A DNA stretch of 64,000 nucleotides from Stieleria magnilauensis (GCA_007753675.1 CP036432.1:7318233-7382232), one strand, 5' to 3'. Counted from the stretch's first letter, positions 25,282-35,700 are shown. Notes: a model not told the origin generated them from the sequence alone. Numbers and translations: made by a program.

Positions 25282-26832
25282 ATGAAGAAGCACAAGAGCC
25301 GTCTAAGGACAGCACTCGTCGCGGCACCATTGACGTTGGCAGCAACCGGTCTGTTGATGGCAGCTGCTCCGATGACCAAAATTGATACCACACCGGCCCC
25401 GGCCGCGGTGACACGCCCCGCGCCGTCACCGGCGATCACGCCCGAACAGCTGAACATCGCCAATTCACTCTCGCAAGCGTTTCGCAATGTTGCCGATCGC
25501 GTCTTGCCGGCCGTCGTGGCCATCGAGAACCGCCCGGACACGTCCTGGCGTGCCGCCAAAGCTGCTCCCGACGGCAACTCGAAGAATACGCCCAATCCGT
25601 TCAAGGGGACACCGTTTGAAGACATGTTCCGCGACGGACAAATCCCGATGCAACCCGGCATGACCCCGCGTCAGGCTCCGCGTTCGCAAGGCGGCATCGG
25701 ATCGGGCGTGATCATCGACACGTCGGGGATCGTGTTGACCAACAACCACGTCGTCGAAGGCGGCGGGACCGTGATCGTGAAGACCCACGACGGCCGCGAA
25801 TTTGAGGCGGTCGAAGTGTTCACAGACCCGAAAACCGACATCGCCGTGGTCAAGATCAATGGCGACGATTCGTTGACCGCCGCGAAACTCGGCGACAGCG
25901 ACACGACGTCGGTGGGCGACTGGGTCGTCGCACTCGGACAGCCATTCGGGCTGGAAAGCACCGTCACGGCAGGGATCGTGAGCGCGAAGAATCGCGGCAT
26001 CGGCATCACCGCCCGTGAGAACTTCATTCAAACCGACGCGGCGATCAACCCCGGCAACAGCGGCGGCCCGTTGGTCAACCTGTACGGCGAAGTGATCGGG
26101 ATCAACACCGCGATCTCGTCTCGCGGCGGCGGAAACAACGGCGTCGGATTCGCCGTGCCGTCCAACATGGCCCGTTGGGTCAGCGATCAATTGGTTGCCA
26201 GCGGCACGGTGCAGCGGGCTTACTTGGGCGTCGCCATTCAGCCGGTGTCCCATGAATTGGCCGGCCAGCTCGGCGTCTCTCCCCGAGGCGGTGTGGCGGT
26301 CACCAACGTGTTCCCCGACACGCCGGCGGCCAAGATGGGTTTCCAGTCGGGCGATGTAATCGTGAAGTTCGGATCGACCAAGGTCGCCACCCCGCAACAA
26401 CTGCAACTGGCTGTCGAACGATCGGCGATCGGGCAGACCGTATCGGTGGAGATCGTGCGTGACGGGAAAACGGTCGCGTTGACCTATGAACCCGAAGCGG
26501 CACCGAATGACTTTGCCGATGCCGGACCGAAACAGAAACCCGACGGTGTGAAGATGCAGTCGCTGGGCATCGAAGTCACTCCGTTGACCGCCGACGTCGC
26601 CAAGCAACTCGGCCTGGATGAGTCCGCGGGCGTCGTGGTCACGCGAGTCCAGGAAGGCAGTCGCGCCGAGCAAGCCGGACTGAGCCCCGGAATGGTGATC
26701 GCCCAGGTCAATCGACAAGATGTCTCGACGATGGCCGAGTTTGAAAACGCGGTCAAATCGGACGAGGACGGAACCCTCCTGTTGTTGGTTCGCAGCGAAC
26801 GAGGCTCCCGCTTCGTTGTCATCGAAGGATAA
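25282..26832 (+). CDS. HtrA/DegP-type serine protease with two PDZ domains
   Basis: 516 residues. Signal or anchor helix (ALVAAPLTLAATGLLMAAA), then the trypsin-like domain with His156 (TNNHVVEG), Asp186 (DPKTDIAVVKI) and Ser260 (NPGNSGGPL), then two PDZ domains (~275-380; ~410-516, with SRAEQAGLSPGMVIAQVNR). This is the DegP/DegQ layout: a periplasmic protease/chaperone that removes misfolded envelope proteins. ATG 25282 is preceded by GAAGGA; upstream frame is not used. A strong terminator follows, then a histidine kinase/sigma-54 regulator pair. Confidence 0.95.
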   Translation: MKKHKSRLRTALVAAPLTLAATGLLMAAAPMTKIDTTPAPAAVTRPAPSPAITPEQLNIANSLSQAFRNVADRVLPAVVAIENRPDTSWRAAKAAPDGNSKNTPNPFKGTPFEDMFRDGQIPMQPGMTPRQAPRSQGGIGSGVIIDTSGIVLTNNHVVEGGGTVIVKTHDGREFEAVEVFTDPKTDIAVVKINGDDSLTAAKLGDSDTTSVGDWVVALGQPFGLESTVTAGIVSAKNRGIGITARENFIQTDAAINPGNSGGPLVNLYGEVIGINTAISSRGGGNNGVGFAVPSNMARWVSDQLVASGTVQRAYLGVAIQPVSHELAGQLGVSPRGGVAVTNVFPDTPAAKMGFQSGDVIVKFGSTKVATPQQLQLAVERSAIGQTVSVEIVRDGKTVALTYEPEAAPNDFADAGPKQKPDGVKMQSLGIEVTPLTADVAKQLGLDESAGVVVTRVQEGSRAEQAGLSPGMVIAQVNRQDVSTMAEFENAVKSDEDGTLLLLVRSERGSRFVVIEG

Positions 26833-26867
26833 GATTCCCCACCCGAGCAAGGAGGCGCGAACCACAT

Positions 26868-26903
26868 GCGACCAACGTCCCCGCGGCGTTGGTCGCTGTT
26901 TTT
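26868..26903 (+). terminator. intrinsic terminator after htrA
   Basis: Perfect 10-base stem GCGACCAACG/CGTTGGTCGC around a 9-base loop, followed by TGTTTTT. It lies 36 bases past the htrA stop and separates it from the kinase gene. Confidence 0.85.
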
Positions 26904-26975
26904 GCTGGCCCACGTTTTGACGGCCGATGCCAAAGGGTATCCTGGTGACTCGCTTCGATCGACGAGGAATGACCG

Positions 26976-28385
26976 ATGAAACTTGCCGCCAAATTAATCC
27001 TCCTGTTCATGCTGGGCGTGCTGGGCATCGTCGCCCTGTTCTCCTGGCAAACCATTCGACGACAACTTAAGTGGGACGAAGAGCTACGTGCCAATCACGT
27101 CGATGACGTCGTCGGAGCGCTCAAGCCCGCGATCGACGACGCCTATCGCAACGGCGGTGTGGTGACCATTCAACAGGCCATCGAAGTGACCGCGCGTCAT
27201 ATTCCCGGCCAAGAACTGCGTTGGGTCGAAGGCGTGCCGGCCGGCGATTCGGAAACCAAGATCACGTCGCGAAAAGTCTCTCGAATCTCCGTTTCCGACA
27301 AAGACGGCGAAACCGTCGCCCACACGTTTGTCCCGTTGGAAATCGACGGTTCGCAAGCCGGCGGCGTGGAAGTGTCTCAATCGATGAAGCACCAGGAACA
27401 ATTCATACGCGATTCCATGATCGCATCTCTTCTGTCGCTGCTCGGCGTTGCCGCCCTGTCCGGCATGATGATTTACTTTGGCGGCGTCCAACTGGTCGGC
27501 AAACCGCTCGAAAAGCTGATCGATCAAGTCCACCAGATCGGAGAAGGCAAGTTGCCTCAACCGCCCGCCTTAAAACGCAGCGACGAACTCGGTTCGCTGG
27601 CCGAAGCGATCAGCCAGATGAGCCGACAGCTGGACCAGCAACAGAACACGATTCGGCACACCGATCGGCTGGGAACCGTCGGCACGCTGGCCGCCGGCAT
27701 GGCGCACGAGATGGGCACGCCGCTGAATGTCGTTGCGGGCCGGGCCAGTCTGATCGCGAGCGGAAAACTGTCGCCCGAGGAAGTCCGCCAAAGCGCTCAA
27801 ACGATCAAGTCCGAAGCCGAACGCATGACAACGTTGATTCGTCAGTTGTTGGATTTTGCACGCCAATCGCCGACCACCCACACACGGATCGACATCGGCC
27901 AAATCGCGCGGACCACCTGCGATCTGATCGAACCGATCGCGGATAAATCGTCCGTAAGAATTGATCTCCGCCGCGACGATCAAGCCTACCCGATCCGCGG
28001 TGACGCCACTCAGATCCAACAAGTGCTGACCAATTTCCTGACCAATGCGGTCCAGGCCATGCCCGACGGCGGCACGGTCACCGTGGCCCTCGAGCGACGA
28101 CAGTCCTCGCAGGGCGATCGGATGGTGGTCCACGTGACCGATCAAGGCCGAGGCATCCCGCCGGAACAACTCGATCACGTCTTCGAACCGTTCTACACCA
28201 CCAAGGATATTGGACAGGGGACGGGGCTCGGACTGTCGATTGCCTACGGGATCGTGCAAGAACACGGCGGGGACATCGACGTTCAAAGCAAAGAAAACGC
28301 GCAAACCACGTTTAGTGTCTCCCTGCCCGCCGCCGAAGAACCATCAGCCGCCGCCGAAGAACCATCAGCCACCGCCCCATCATGA
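26976..28385 (+). CDS. membrane sensor histidine kinase
   Basis: 469 residues. TM1 (LILLFMLGVLGIVALFSW), a ~125-residue extracytoplasmic sensor region, TM2 (ASLLSLLGVAALSGMMIYFGG), HAMP (~172-225), HisKA with phospho-acceptor His244 in AGMAHEMGTPLN, and HATPase with NFLTNAVQAM, DQGRGIPPEQ and GTGLGLSIAYGIV. The sensor has no recognised fold. A good SD (GAGGA) precedes the ATG. The tail carries a duplicated PAAEEPSA segment. Its stop overlaps the ATG of the response regulator (ATGA), so the two form one system. Confidence 0.95.
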   Translation: MKLAAKLILLFMLGVLGIVALFSWQTIRRQLKWDEELRANHVDDVVGALKPAIDDAYRNGGVVTIQQAIEVTARHIPGQELRWVEGVPAGDSETKITSRKVSRISVSDKDGETVAHTFVPLEIDGSQAGGVEVSQSMKHQEQFIRDSMIASLLSLLGVAALSGMMIYFGGVQLVGKPLEKLIDQVHQIGEGKLPQPPALKRSDELGSLAEAISQMSRQLDQQQNTIRHTDRLGTVGTLAAGMAHEMGTPLNVVAGRASLIASGKLSPEEVRQSAQTIKSEAERMTTLIRQLLDFARQSPTTHTRIDIGQIARTTCDLIEPIADKSSVRIDLRRDDQAYPIRGDATQIQQVLTNFLTNAVQAMPDGGTVTVALERRQSSQGDRMVVHVTDQGRGIPPEQLDHVFEPFYTTKDIGQGTGLGLSIAYGIVQEHGGDIDVQSKENAQTTFSVSLPAAEEPSAAAEEPSATAPS

Positions 28386-29749
28386 ACGGAACCATGTCTA
28401 ACCCGAACGTCTTGATCGTGGACGACGAACGAAACATGTGTGAGTTGATCGAAACCGATCTGCGACTGCGCGGGATCAACAGCCGATGGTGCCTGTCGGC
28501 AGCAGACGCGGTGGAGGCCTTGCACCAGGAAAATTTTGATGTGGTGCTGACCGACGTGAAAATGCCGGGCACGACGGGTTTGCAACTGTGCCGGCAGTTC
28601 ACCGAAACCAGGCCCGATGTGCCGGTGATCGTGATGACCGCTTTCGGAACGTTGGAAACCGCGATCACGGCGATGCGCGCCGGCGCATACGACTTCATCA
28701 CCAAACCGATCGAGATGGATCTGCTGGCGATCACCTTGCGGCGGGCGATCGAACATCGCCAACTGTCCGAGCAAGTCCGATTGCTGAACGCATCGTCGGA
28801 CGACATCGGCGCGTTCGGGGAAATGATCGGCAAGAGTCCCGCGATGGTGAAACTGTACGAACAACTGCAACGTGTCGCACAATCCGATGCCGCGGTTCTG
28901 ATCTGCGGCGAAAGCGGAACCGGTAAGGAACTTGTCGCCCGGTCGATCCATGCCAACAGCCGGCGCAGCGAGCAACCGTTTGTCGCCGTCAACTGCGGCG
29001 CGCTCAGTGAAACATTGCTCGAGAGTGAACTGTTCGGCCACGTCAAGGGAGCCTTCACCGACGCGCGGAGCGAACGTCGGGGGCTGTTTCTGGAAGCCAA
29101 TGGTGGAACGCTGCTGTTGGACGAAATGGGCGAGATGCCGATGCCGATGCAGGTCAAATTGCTTCGGACCCTGGAAGAACGATCGGTCCGTCCGGTGGGC
29201 AGCGACAAGGACATCCCCTTTGACGTTCGTGTCTTGACGGCAACCAACCGTGACTTGGAAACTTCGGTCGCCGAGGGGCGATTCCGCGAGGACCTGTTTT
29301 ATCGGATCAACGTGATCGGCATCCAGTTGCCGCCGCTGCGAGCCCGGGGAACCGACACGCTACGACTGGCAGAGCATTTCTTGAAACAGTTTGCCAGATC
29401 CGAACGCAAATCGGTGGACGGGTTTGCCGAAGGCGTGGCCGAAAAATTGCTCGCGTATTCTTGGCCTGGTAACATTCGCGAGTTGCGCAACGTGATCGAA
29501 CGCGCCGTCGCGTTGACGCGTTACGACAAGATCACGATCGAAGACCTGCCGGAAAAAATCAGCAACTTCTCCGCCGGCACGCTGTTCATCGGCGGCTTGG
29601 ATCCGAGTGAATTGGTCCCGATGGAAGAAATCGAACGCCGCTACATCAACCATGTGCTCGAAGCGGTCGGCGGCAACCAGACGCAAGCCGCCCGAATCCT
29701 CGGACTGGACCGAAAGACGATCTACCGCAAGTTGAAACAGGACACGTAG
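28382..29749 (+). CDS. sigma-54-dependent response regulator (NtrC class)
   Basis: 455 residues: receiver domain with Asp58 (VVLTDVKMPG) and TKP, AAA+ sigma-54 activator domain (Walker A GESGTGKE 176-183; ELFGHVKGAFTDA; Walker B GGTLLLDEMGEMP), and a Fis-type HTH (NQTQAARILGLDRKTIYRKL). The sigma-54 contact loop reads GAFTDA instead of GAFTGA. Partner of the kinase whose stop it overlaps. Targets unknown; htrA immediately upstream is a candidate. The last two codons and the TAG stop lie inside the first unit of the repeat at 29741. Confidence 0.95.
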   Translation: MNGTMSNPNVLIVDDERNMCELIETDLRLRGINSRWCLSAADAVEALHQENFDVVLTDVKMPGTTGLQLCRQFTETRPDVPVIVMTAFGTLETAITAMRAGAYDFITKPIEMDLLAITLRRAIEHRQLSEQVRLLNASSDDIGAFGEMIGKSPAMVKLYEQLQRVAQSDAAVLICGESGTGKELVARSIHANSRRSEQPFVAVNCGALSETLLESELFGHVKGAFTDARSERRGLFLEANGGTLLLDEMGEMPMPMQVKLLRTLEERSVRPVGSDKDIPFDVRVLTATNRDLETSVAEGRFREDLFYRINVIGIQLPPLRARGTDTLRLAEHFLKQFARSERKSVDGFAEGVAEKLLAYSWPGNIRELRNVIERAVALTRYDKITIEDLPEKISNFSAGTLFIGGLDPSELVPMEEIERRYINHVLEAVGGNQTQAARILGLDRKTIYRKLKQDT

Positions 29750-29870
29750 GTCACGCGGTGCGTGACGATTGGCCAGACACGTAGGTCACGCTGTGCGTGA
29801 CGGTCGGCCAGACGCGTAGACACGTAGGTCACGCTGTGCGTGACGATTGGCATGCACAGCATGCCCTACT
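29741..29870. repeat. 35-base palindromic tandem repeat after the response regulator
   Basis: Units begin GACACGTAGGTCACG at 29741, 29776 and 29819, each holding the dyad GTCACGCTGTGCGTGAC. The first unit overlaps the end of the response-regulator gene and supplies its TAG. Confidence 0.9.
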
Positions 29871-29912
29871 TGCTCGGGGTAATGCATGACGGACCACGTC
29901 ACACCCTCGCCC

Positions 29913-30953
29913 TCACTTCAACGGTAACCCGGTCAGTTTTTCGCCGTTGGTGTCGAGGATTTGAAAGTGGTGGATGCCGACTTTCTTGCCGTCGGTGTAT
30001 TTCCAAACCACTTGTTTGTCGCGTGTGACTTCAAACATCTTTGGTGCCGCGGGATCCTTTCGTCCGCCGGCATAGCTGGTGATCACCACGTTGCCGTTGG
30101 GCAACACTTGGCTGCCGCAAGGATCTTGCAACCAGGGTCCGGGCAGGTCGTCGTTGGTCAATTGCCAAACGATTTTTCCAGACGCATCGAAGTCGACCAC
30201 TCGGTTTCCGTGTGTGCAGCACACCAGGGTCTGGCCGTCGCCATGGCGGATCGCGGTGAACGGCCAAGTGTGGATGGCATGCTCGGTATCGCCGGACACG
30301 GTTGTGTCGAGCTGACCGAGGACTCGGCCCTTGGCGTCGTAATGAAAGACCGCGAAATCAAACAGATGCGGCGCCAAGTACGTCCCGTCGGCCAGCTTTC
30401 TGGCCATCCGCGTCTGCATGTGATGGTTTTCTTTTTGACAGGCCAACGGGAACTCAACCCGCACCGCTCCGGAACGATCCACCTCGATCAACCGCGGGTT
30501 CGTGCCGGCTTCGGTGATCACGAACGTCCCATCGGCCGTCGGCTGGGCGCTGTTGACTTCCGACTGCGTGCCTTTCCAGATCAGTGTTTCCGTTCCGTCG
30601 GGAGTGATTTCAACGACGGCACCGCCGGAGTATCGTTTCCCCTTGTTGAGTGTCAGGACGATGTTGCCGTTTTCCAGAACGTATCCATCGCGAGTGGCGT
30701 GGGGGTAGGTCCATGTTTTGTTTCCATTGCCATCGACGATATACGTCGCTCCGCCGCAAGCGAGAAAACCATGGGTCGTCGGCTCGGCGGCATGGGACGC
30801 GGAGAAGGTGATGACGCAGCACAACACGGCGGTGATCGATCGAACGAGATTTCTGCAGCGTCGGACGGGCCCGGTCTCCGTTGTTCCGTCGAGGGTTTGG
30901 GTGACAGCGCGTGGCTGTTGGTCAACGGACGTGATTGGGTGTTGGAGATTCAT
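29913..30953 (-). CDS. secreted beta-propeller-like (PQQ/NHL-type) protein
   Basis: 346 residues from ATG 30953; a hydrophobic segment (RSITAVLCCVITFSASHAAE, residues ~38-57) acts as signal despite a long leader. The body is a run of blade-like repeats with W and DG.. turns: NKTWTYPHATRDGYVLENGN, LIWKGTQSEVNSAQPTADG, VWQLTNDDLPGPWLQDPCG, VVWKYTDGKKVGIHHFQIL. These resemble PQQ- or arylsulfotransferase-type propellers in planctomycetes. No catalytic residues assigned. The frame continues upstream through a palindromic repeat to 31181, which is not credible as protein. Confidence 0.8.
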   Translation of the reverse strand: MNLQHPITSVDQQPRAVTQTLDGTTETGPVRRCRNLVRSITAVLCCVITFSASHAAEPTTHGFLACGGATYIVDGNGNKTWTYPHATRDGYVLENGNIVLTLNKGKRYSGGAVVEITPDGTETLIWKGTQSEVNSAQPTADGTFVITEAGTNPRLIEVDRSGAVRVEFPLACQKENHHMQTRMARKLADGTYLAPHLFDFAVFHYDAKGRVLGQLDTTVSGDTEHAIHTWPFTAIRHGDGQTLVCCTHGNRVVDFDASGKIVWQLTNDDLPGPWLQDPCGSQVLPNGNVVITSYAGGRKDPAAPKMFEVTRDKQVVWKYTDGKKVGIHHFQILDTNGEKLTGLPLK

Positions 30954-30987
30954 TTCGCACTGGGGAATGTTGGGCGTTGGAAGGGGT

Positions 30988-31057
30988 AAGAGCGGCAGGG
31001 CGCGAGCCCTCCGGTCTTTCATGGCGAAACCGGACGGCTCGCTCCGATCCGCTAATT
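30988..31057. repeat. intergenic palindromic element, TAGCGG family
   Basis: AGCGGCAGGGCGCGAGCCCT and CCGGACGGCTCGCTCCGATCCGCTAA arms around a 20-base loop. Same family as 39625, 41062 and the in-frame repeats of the bat genes. Confidence 0.85.
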
Positions 31058-31095
31058 GTTTTAGTGCCAAAGCAAGTGGCATGGGGTTACTGGTT

Positions 31096-31282
31096 TGTGG
31101 TCGCCGGCGGAGCCGGCGGGGGTGGCAAGCAGGGTGCTTAAAACGCTGTCTGGTCGCCGGCGGAGCCGGCGAAGGTGGCAAGCAGGATGCTTACCCCACT
31201 GTTTGGCCGGCGAGGATGGCAAGCAGGATGCTTACTCCACTGTCTGGTCGGTGGGGGTGGCAAGCAGGATGCTTGCCCCACT
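31096..31282. repeat. degenerate tandem repeat (GGTGGCAAGCAGGATGCTTA)
   Basis: Four units built on GGTGGCAAGCAGG(A/G)TGCTTA, the first two preceded by TCGCCGGCGGAGCCGGCG dyads. It lies directly after the DUF1501 gene at 31291 (on the minus strand) and before the beta-propeller gene. Confidence 0.9.
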
Positions 31283-31290
31283 TCGGAGCA

Positions 31291-32748
31291 TCACGCGATG
31301 ATGTCATGGACCACGTGGCCCTTGACGTCGGTCAGCCGCATGTCGCGTCCGCCGAATCGGAAGGTCGACCGGGTGTGATCGACGCCCATCAGATGCAGCA
31401 TCGTCGCGTGCAGATCGTGGACTTCGACGCGGTTTTCGATCGCCTTGTAACCGAACTCGTCGGTCGCCCCGTACGTGGTGCCGCGTTTGACGCCACCGCC
31501 GGCCATCCAGACGGTAAACCCAAATTGGTTGTGGTCGCGTCCGTCCTTGCCTTGGGCAAAGGGTGTGCGTCCGAACTCGCCCGCCCAAACGACCAATGTC
31601 TCGTCCAGCATTCCGCGCTGGCGAAGGTCTTTCAACAGCGCGGCGATGGGCTGGTCGACGGCGCGGGCGTTGTTTTCGTGGCCCTGTTTCAGGTTCCCGT
31701 GTTGGTCCCACCGGTCACCGCCGACCTTGGGGCACGTCAGCTCGACAAACCGGACTCCACTTTCGATCATTCGACGAGCAATCAAGCACTGCGCCGCATA
31801 AATCCGTGTCGGTTCGTACGTTGATTCCATCCCATACATTTTTTGGACGTGGGCGGGTTCGTCCTTGATCGACATCACTTCCGGAACCGCCATCTGCATC
31901 GCATAGGCCAGTTCGTAATTTCGGATTGCAGAATCCAGGCTATCGTGCCGGCCGAACTGTTGGGAGGCAAAGCCATCCAACTGGCCGATCAAATCGAGTT
32001 TCTCACGCTGGCGCTGCGGAGACGACTCGGTCGGCGCGATGTTGGCGACGCCACTTCCGGAAGGTTTGAACACCGATCCCTGGTAACTGGCGGGCAGAAA
32101 TCCGCTGCCGAAACAATCCAGTCCGCCGGGCGGGATCAGTCCACCGTTGATGACGACAAAACCGGGCAGGTTTTGGCACACGCTGCCCAGCCCATAATTG
32201 ACCCAGGCCCCCATGCTCGGACGACCCTGCAGACCGCTGCCGGTGTGCAGAAAGTAGTTGGCAAAGGTGTGTTCGGGAAACTCCGACACCATCGATCGCA
32301 CAACCGCCAGCTCATCGACACAGGTCGCCACGTGGGGAAACAGGCTGCTGACGGGGATGCCCGATTCACCGTGCTGCTGGAACTCCCAGGGGCTCGCCAG
32401 CACCGTGCCGTTGTTGTTGAACTGAGTCGGTTCGACGTCGAACAAAGTGCCGGGGTCTTTGCCGTTGAACTTGGTCAACAGCGGTTTCGGATCAAAGGTA
32501 TCAACCTGCGACGGTCCGCCATCCATGTACAAGAAGATCACATTCTTGGCACGCACTTGGTGATGCGGGCCGTGACCGGCTTTGCCGAGTTCCTCCGATT
32601 GAGTCGACTCCAAAGAATAAGCGGCGTCCTGTGCCAAACCGGCCAACGCGACGGCCCCAAAACCGCTGGCGCAGCGTCGCAGCATGTCGCGACGCGAACT
32701 CGGCTGGGCTTGATAGCGTTGGCAGGGAAAGAGAGAGTGCTTGGTCAT
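31291..32748 (-). CDS. DUF1501 domain-containing protein (third pair)
   Basis: 485 residues. Twin-arginine-like start (SSRRDMLRRCASGFGAVALAGLA), FLYMDGGPSQVDTFDPKP, EHTFANYFLHTGSG, GEFGRTPFAQGKDGRDHNQ and a C-terminal LTDVKGHVVHDIIA. Its ATG overlaps the stop of the PSD1 partner (ATGA), the tightest coupling of the three pairs. Closer in length to the 14981 paralogue than to the 6524 one. Export by the Tat route is inferred from the N-terminus. Confidence 0.93.
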   Translation of the reverse strand: MTKHSLFPCQRYQAQPSSRRDMLRRCASGFGAVALAGLAQDAAYSLESTQSEELGKAGHGPHHQVRAKNVIFLYMDGGPSQVDTFDPKPLLTKFNGKDPGTLFDVEPTQFNNNGTVLASPWEFQQHGESGIPVSSLFPHVATCVDELAVVRSMVSEFPEHTFANYFLHTGSGLQGRPSMGAWVNYGLGSVCQNLPGFVVINGGLIPPGGLDCFGSGFLPASYQGSVFKPSGSGVANIAPTESSPQRQREKLDLIGQLDGFASQQFGRHDSLDSAIRNYELAYAMQMAVPEVMSIKDEPAHVQKMYGMESTYEPTRIYAAQCLIARRMIESGVRFVELTCPKVGGDRWDQHGNLKQGHENNARAVDQPIAALLKDLRQRGMLDETLVVWAGEFGRTPFAQGKDGRDHNQFGFTVWMAGGGVKRGTTYGATDEFGYKAIENRVEVHDLHATMLHLMGVDHTRSTFRFGGRDMRLTDVKGHVVHDIIA

Positions 32749-35700
32749 CGCAGAAAAATAAACTCCTTGGTGTTGATCAGCGCGTGGGCGAAATCGCTCC
32801 ACAATTCGGCGTCGTCGGGATCCACTTGGCGGGCGTCGCGTTGGGAATCCAAGAACGCCTGGGCGACGGCCAGTTCTTGTTCGGTCGGTTGTCTGGCAAA
32901 GGCCGACGTGTACATCCAGCGGATCCGCGGCTCACTGGACGAGTGCAACGAGCGAGCCCGGTCGGCCCATTGGCCGGCCAATTGAACCACCAACGGGTCG
33001 TTCATCAGAATCAATGCTTGGGCGGGGACGTTGGACACGTTGCGTCGCCCCATCGTGCTGAACGGAACGGGCGTATCGAACGTCAACATGAACGGCGAGA
33101 GAAAGTTGCGTCGCACCGCGGTGTAAATCGATCGTCGACGTGCTCCATCAAGCGGGCCACTCCGTCCCGGCCGGCCACGTCCATCCATGAACGCCGTCAG
33201 GTGAATCGGAATCGGCTCGCCGAATTGCACCGGGTCCAAGGCTCCGGAGATCGACAACAGTGCGTCCCGAATGACTTCGCCTTCGAGGCGTTTCGGGGGT
33301 CGGTGGTGAAAGAGCAGGTTTTTGGGATCGGCGGCCACCGCGGCGGGATCGGCCAGGCTGGACATCTGATAGGTGCGAGAGAGCACGATCCGTCGAATCA
33401 TCCGCTTCAGACTTTGCCCATCCTGACGGAATTGGGTGGCCAGGTGATCCAACAAATCCGGGTGCGTCGGTCGCTGGCCCAGCACGCCGAAATCGTCGGT
33501 GGTGGGCACGATGCCTCGGCCGATCAAGTAATGCCAGATTCGATTGACGATGACGCGAGACGTGAGCGGATTGCCGGGATCGTTGATGTGTTCGGCCAGT
33601 TCCCGTCGTCCACTGCCCGATCGAATTTCCATCGGGTCGTCACCGGAAACCGCGGTCAGAAAATGTCGCGGTTCGATCTGGCCGGGCTTCGATGAATTGC
33701 CACGAATGTAAACCGATGCGTCTTCGCCTGTCCCATCGAGCATCGCCATGGCCAGTCGAGATCGGTGCATGATCTGAGACTGCAGTTGTGATCGTTCTTG
33801 AGACCACAGGCGGGCGATTTCGGAAAGCTCGTCCGCCAGGATCTCGCGGGCCTGGCTTGCCATCTTCTCCACGCCGGCGGCGATTGACTGTTGTCGCTGC
33901 TGGAGACGTTGTCGATCCGATTTCGATGCCCCTTGCGTGATCAACGAAACTTCCAGCTGGGCATTTTCGTCCGGGGTGAATTCCAGGTGCAGCCGATGGC
34001 CGACGTAACGATTCAGATTCAATTGCACCCAATCATCGGTCGCTTTGATCGCCTTGATCGTCTCGCCGTGCAGCGGGCCGGCGATCAAACGGTGGGAGTC
34101 CACGCAGGCGACGACGTGACCGGCACCACGCACCCGACAGGCGACGTTGCCGTCGGTCAAGGTGAACGTCGGCGTCCGCAAGGTGCGTCCGCTACGGGGC
34201 AGATTGGCCAGCCGACTGCGGTTGTTCATCCCTGTCTCGCTGACCGACTGCAAGCCGTTCCAAAAGGGATCACTGACCGCTGCCGAAACGGAGGTGAATT
34301 CAATCACCGGCTTGTCGTCCTTTTCGGCAACGATGCTTTGTCCGGCACGCCGCGGCCGGTCTCCGAACAGAAACCCGTCTTGATAGAACTGGTCCGCGGA
34401 GAGGGTTTCGTAGTCGAACACGATCGCCGCGGCCAACTCCGGTTTCATCGGGGCGACGGGCTCGGGCGCTAACTGACGTTCGACCAGTAGTTGTTCGACC
34501 GAGCTTTGATACTTGGCATCGACTGCCGACAGGCTATCGGCGATCTTGCGATTGTGTTCGATCGATTCGAAACGGACCTGCCGGTAATCGCTGCCTTGCA
34601 GGAAGCCGGTCAACGAGTAGTAGTCGGCGGTCGAGATGGCATCAAACTTGTGATCATGACAGCGGGCACAGGACACGGTGACACCCAGGAACGCTTTCGA
34701 CATGACATCGATCATGTTGTCGAAGCGGTCGCTCTCGTCCTTCAAAATATCCACCGGAGAATGGACCCATTCGCCGAGAAACCAAAATCCGGTGCCCAGA
34801 ATCGATTCATTGAATCCCTCGTCGGGGTTCGTCCGTGGCCGTTCCAGCAGATCACCGGCAATGTGTTCGCGAATCAATTGGTCGTAGGGCACATCGGCGT
34901 TGAGCGCGCGAATGATGTAGTCGCGGTACTGGAACGCGTTGGGTGCATCGTTGTCAAACTCGTGGCCGCGCGATTCGGCGTAGCGGACCAGGTCCAACCA
35001 ATGACGGCCCCACCGTTCGCCGAAGTGCGGAGAGTCGAGCAGTTCGTCGACGAGTCGCTGCAACGCTTGGGGAGACTGGTCACCGAGAAATCGTTCGGCC
35101 TGTTCGGGGGTCGGCGGCAAGCCGATCAAATCAAAGCACACGCGTCGCAGCAGCGCCGATCGGTCTGCGTCGGTGGACGGTTTCAGCCCCGCCTGTTCGA
35201 GCCTGTAAAGCACGAAATGGTCCAGCGACTGTCGCGGCCAGGTGTCGTGTTTCACCTCGGGAGGCTGGGGCGATCGAATCGGTTGCCAGACCCAGTAGTC
35301 CTGGGAACGTTGTTCGAGATCAAACTCGGGCCGTGTCGCCGTCTCCTCCGGAGCGTCTTCGTGCGGCCAAGGTGCCCCGATCTCCACCCACCGCTCCAGC
35401 GTCTCGATGTCCTCCGCGGGCAATTTTCCCTTGGGCGGCATCTCATACGATTCATACCGAACCGCTTCAATTAGCAAGCTGCCGTCGACATCGCCGGGAA
35501 CGACCGCTTCGCCGGAATCGCCCCCCCGCAGCATCGCCGCCAAACTGTCGACCCGCAGCCCCGCTTGCAGTTTCTTCGAATCCGCGCTGTGACACGAATA
35601 ACAATGCTCTGCCAACAGCGGACGGACTTCCTTTTCAAAGAATTCCAATTGTTCCCCGGTCGGTGACACCGCCGGCGACTCGGCCGGAGCAATCCCCACC

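Noticed and set aside
26906..26920. Sigma-54 promoter before the kinase gene
   Set aside because: TGGCCCACGTTTTGA has the GG but not the GC of the -12 element.
30954..31181. N-terminal extension of the beta-propeller protein
   Set aside because: It translates the palindromic element and tandem repeats; ATG 30953 sits just before the signal segment.
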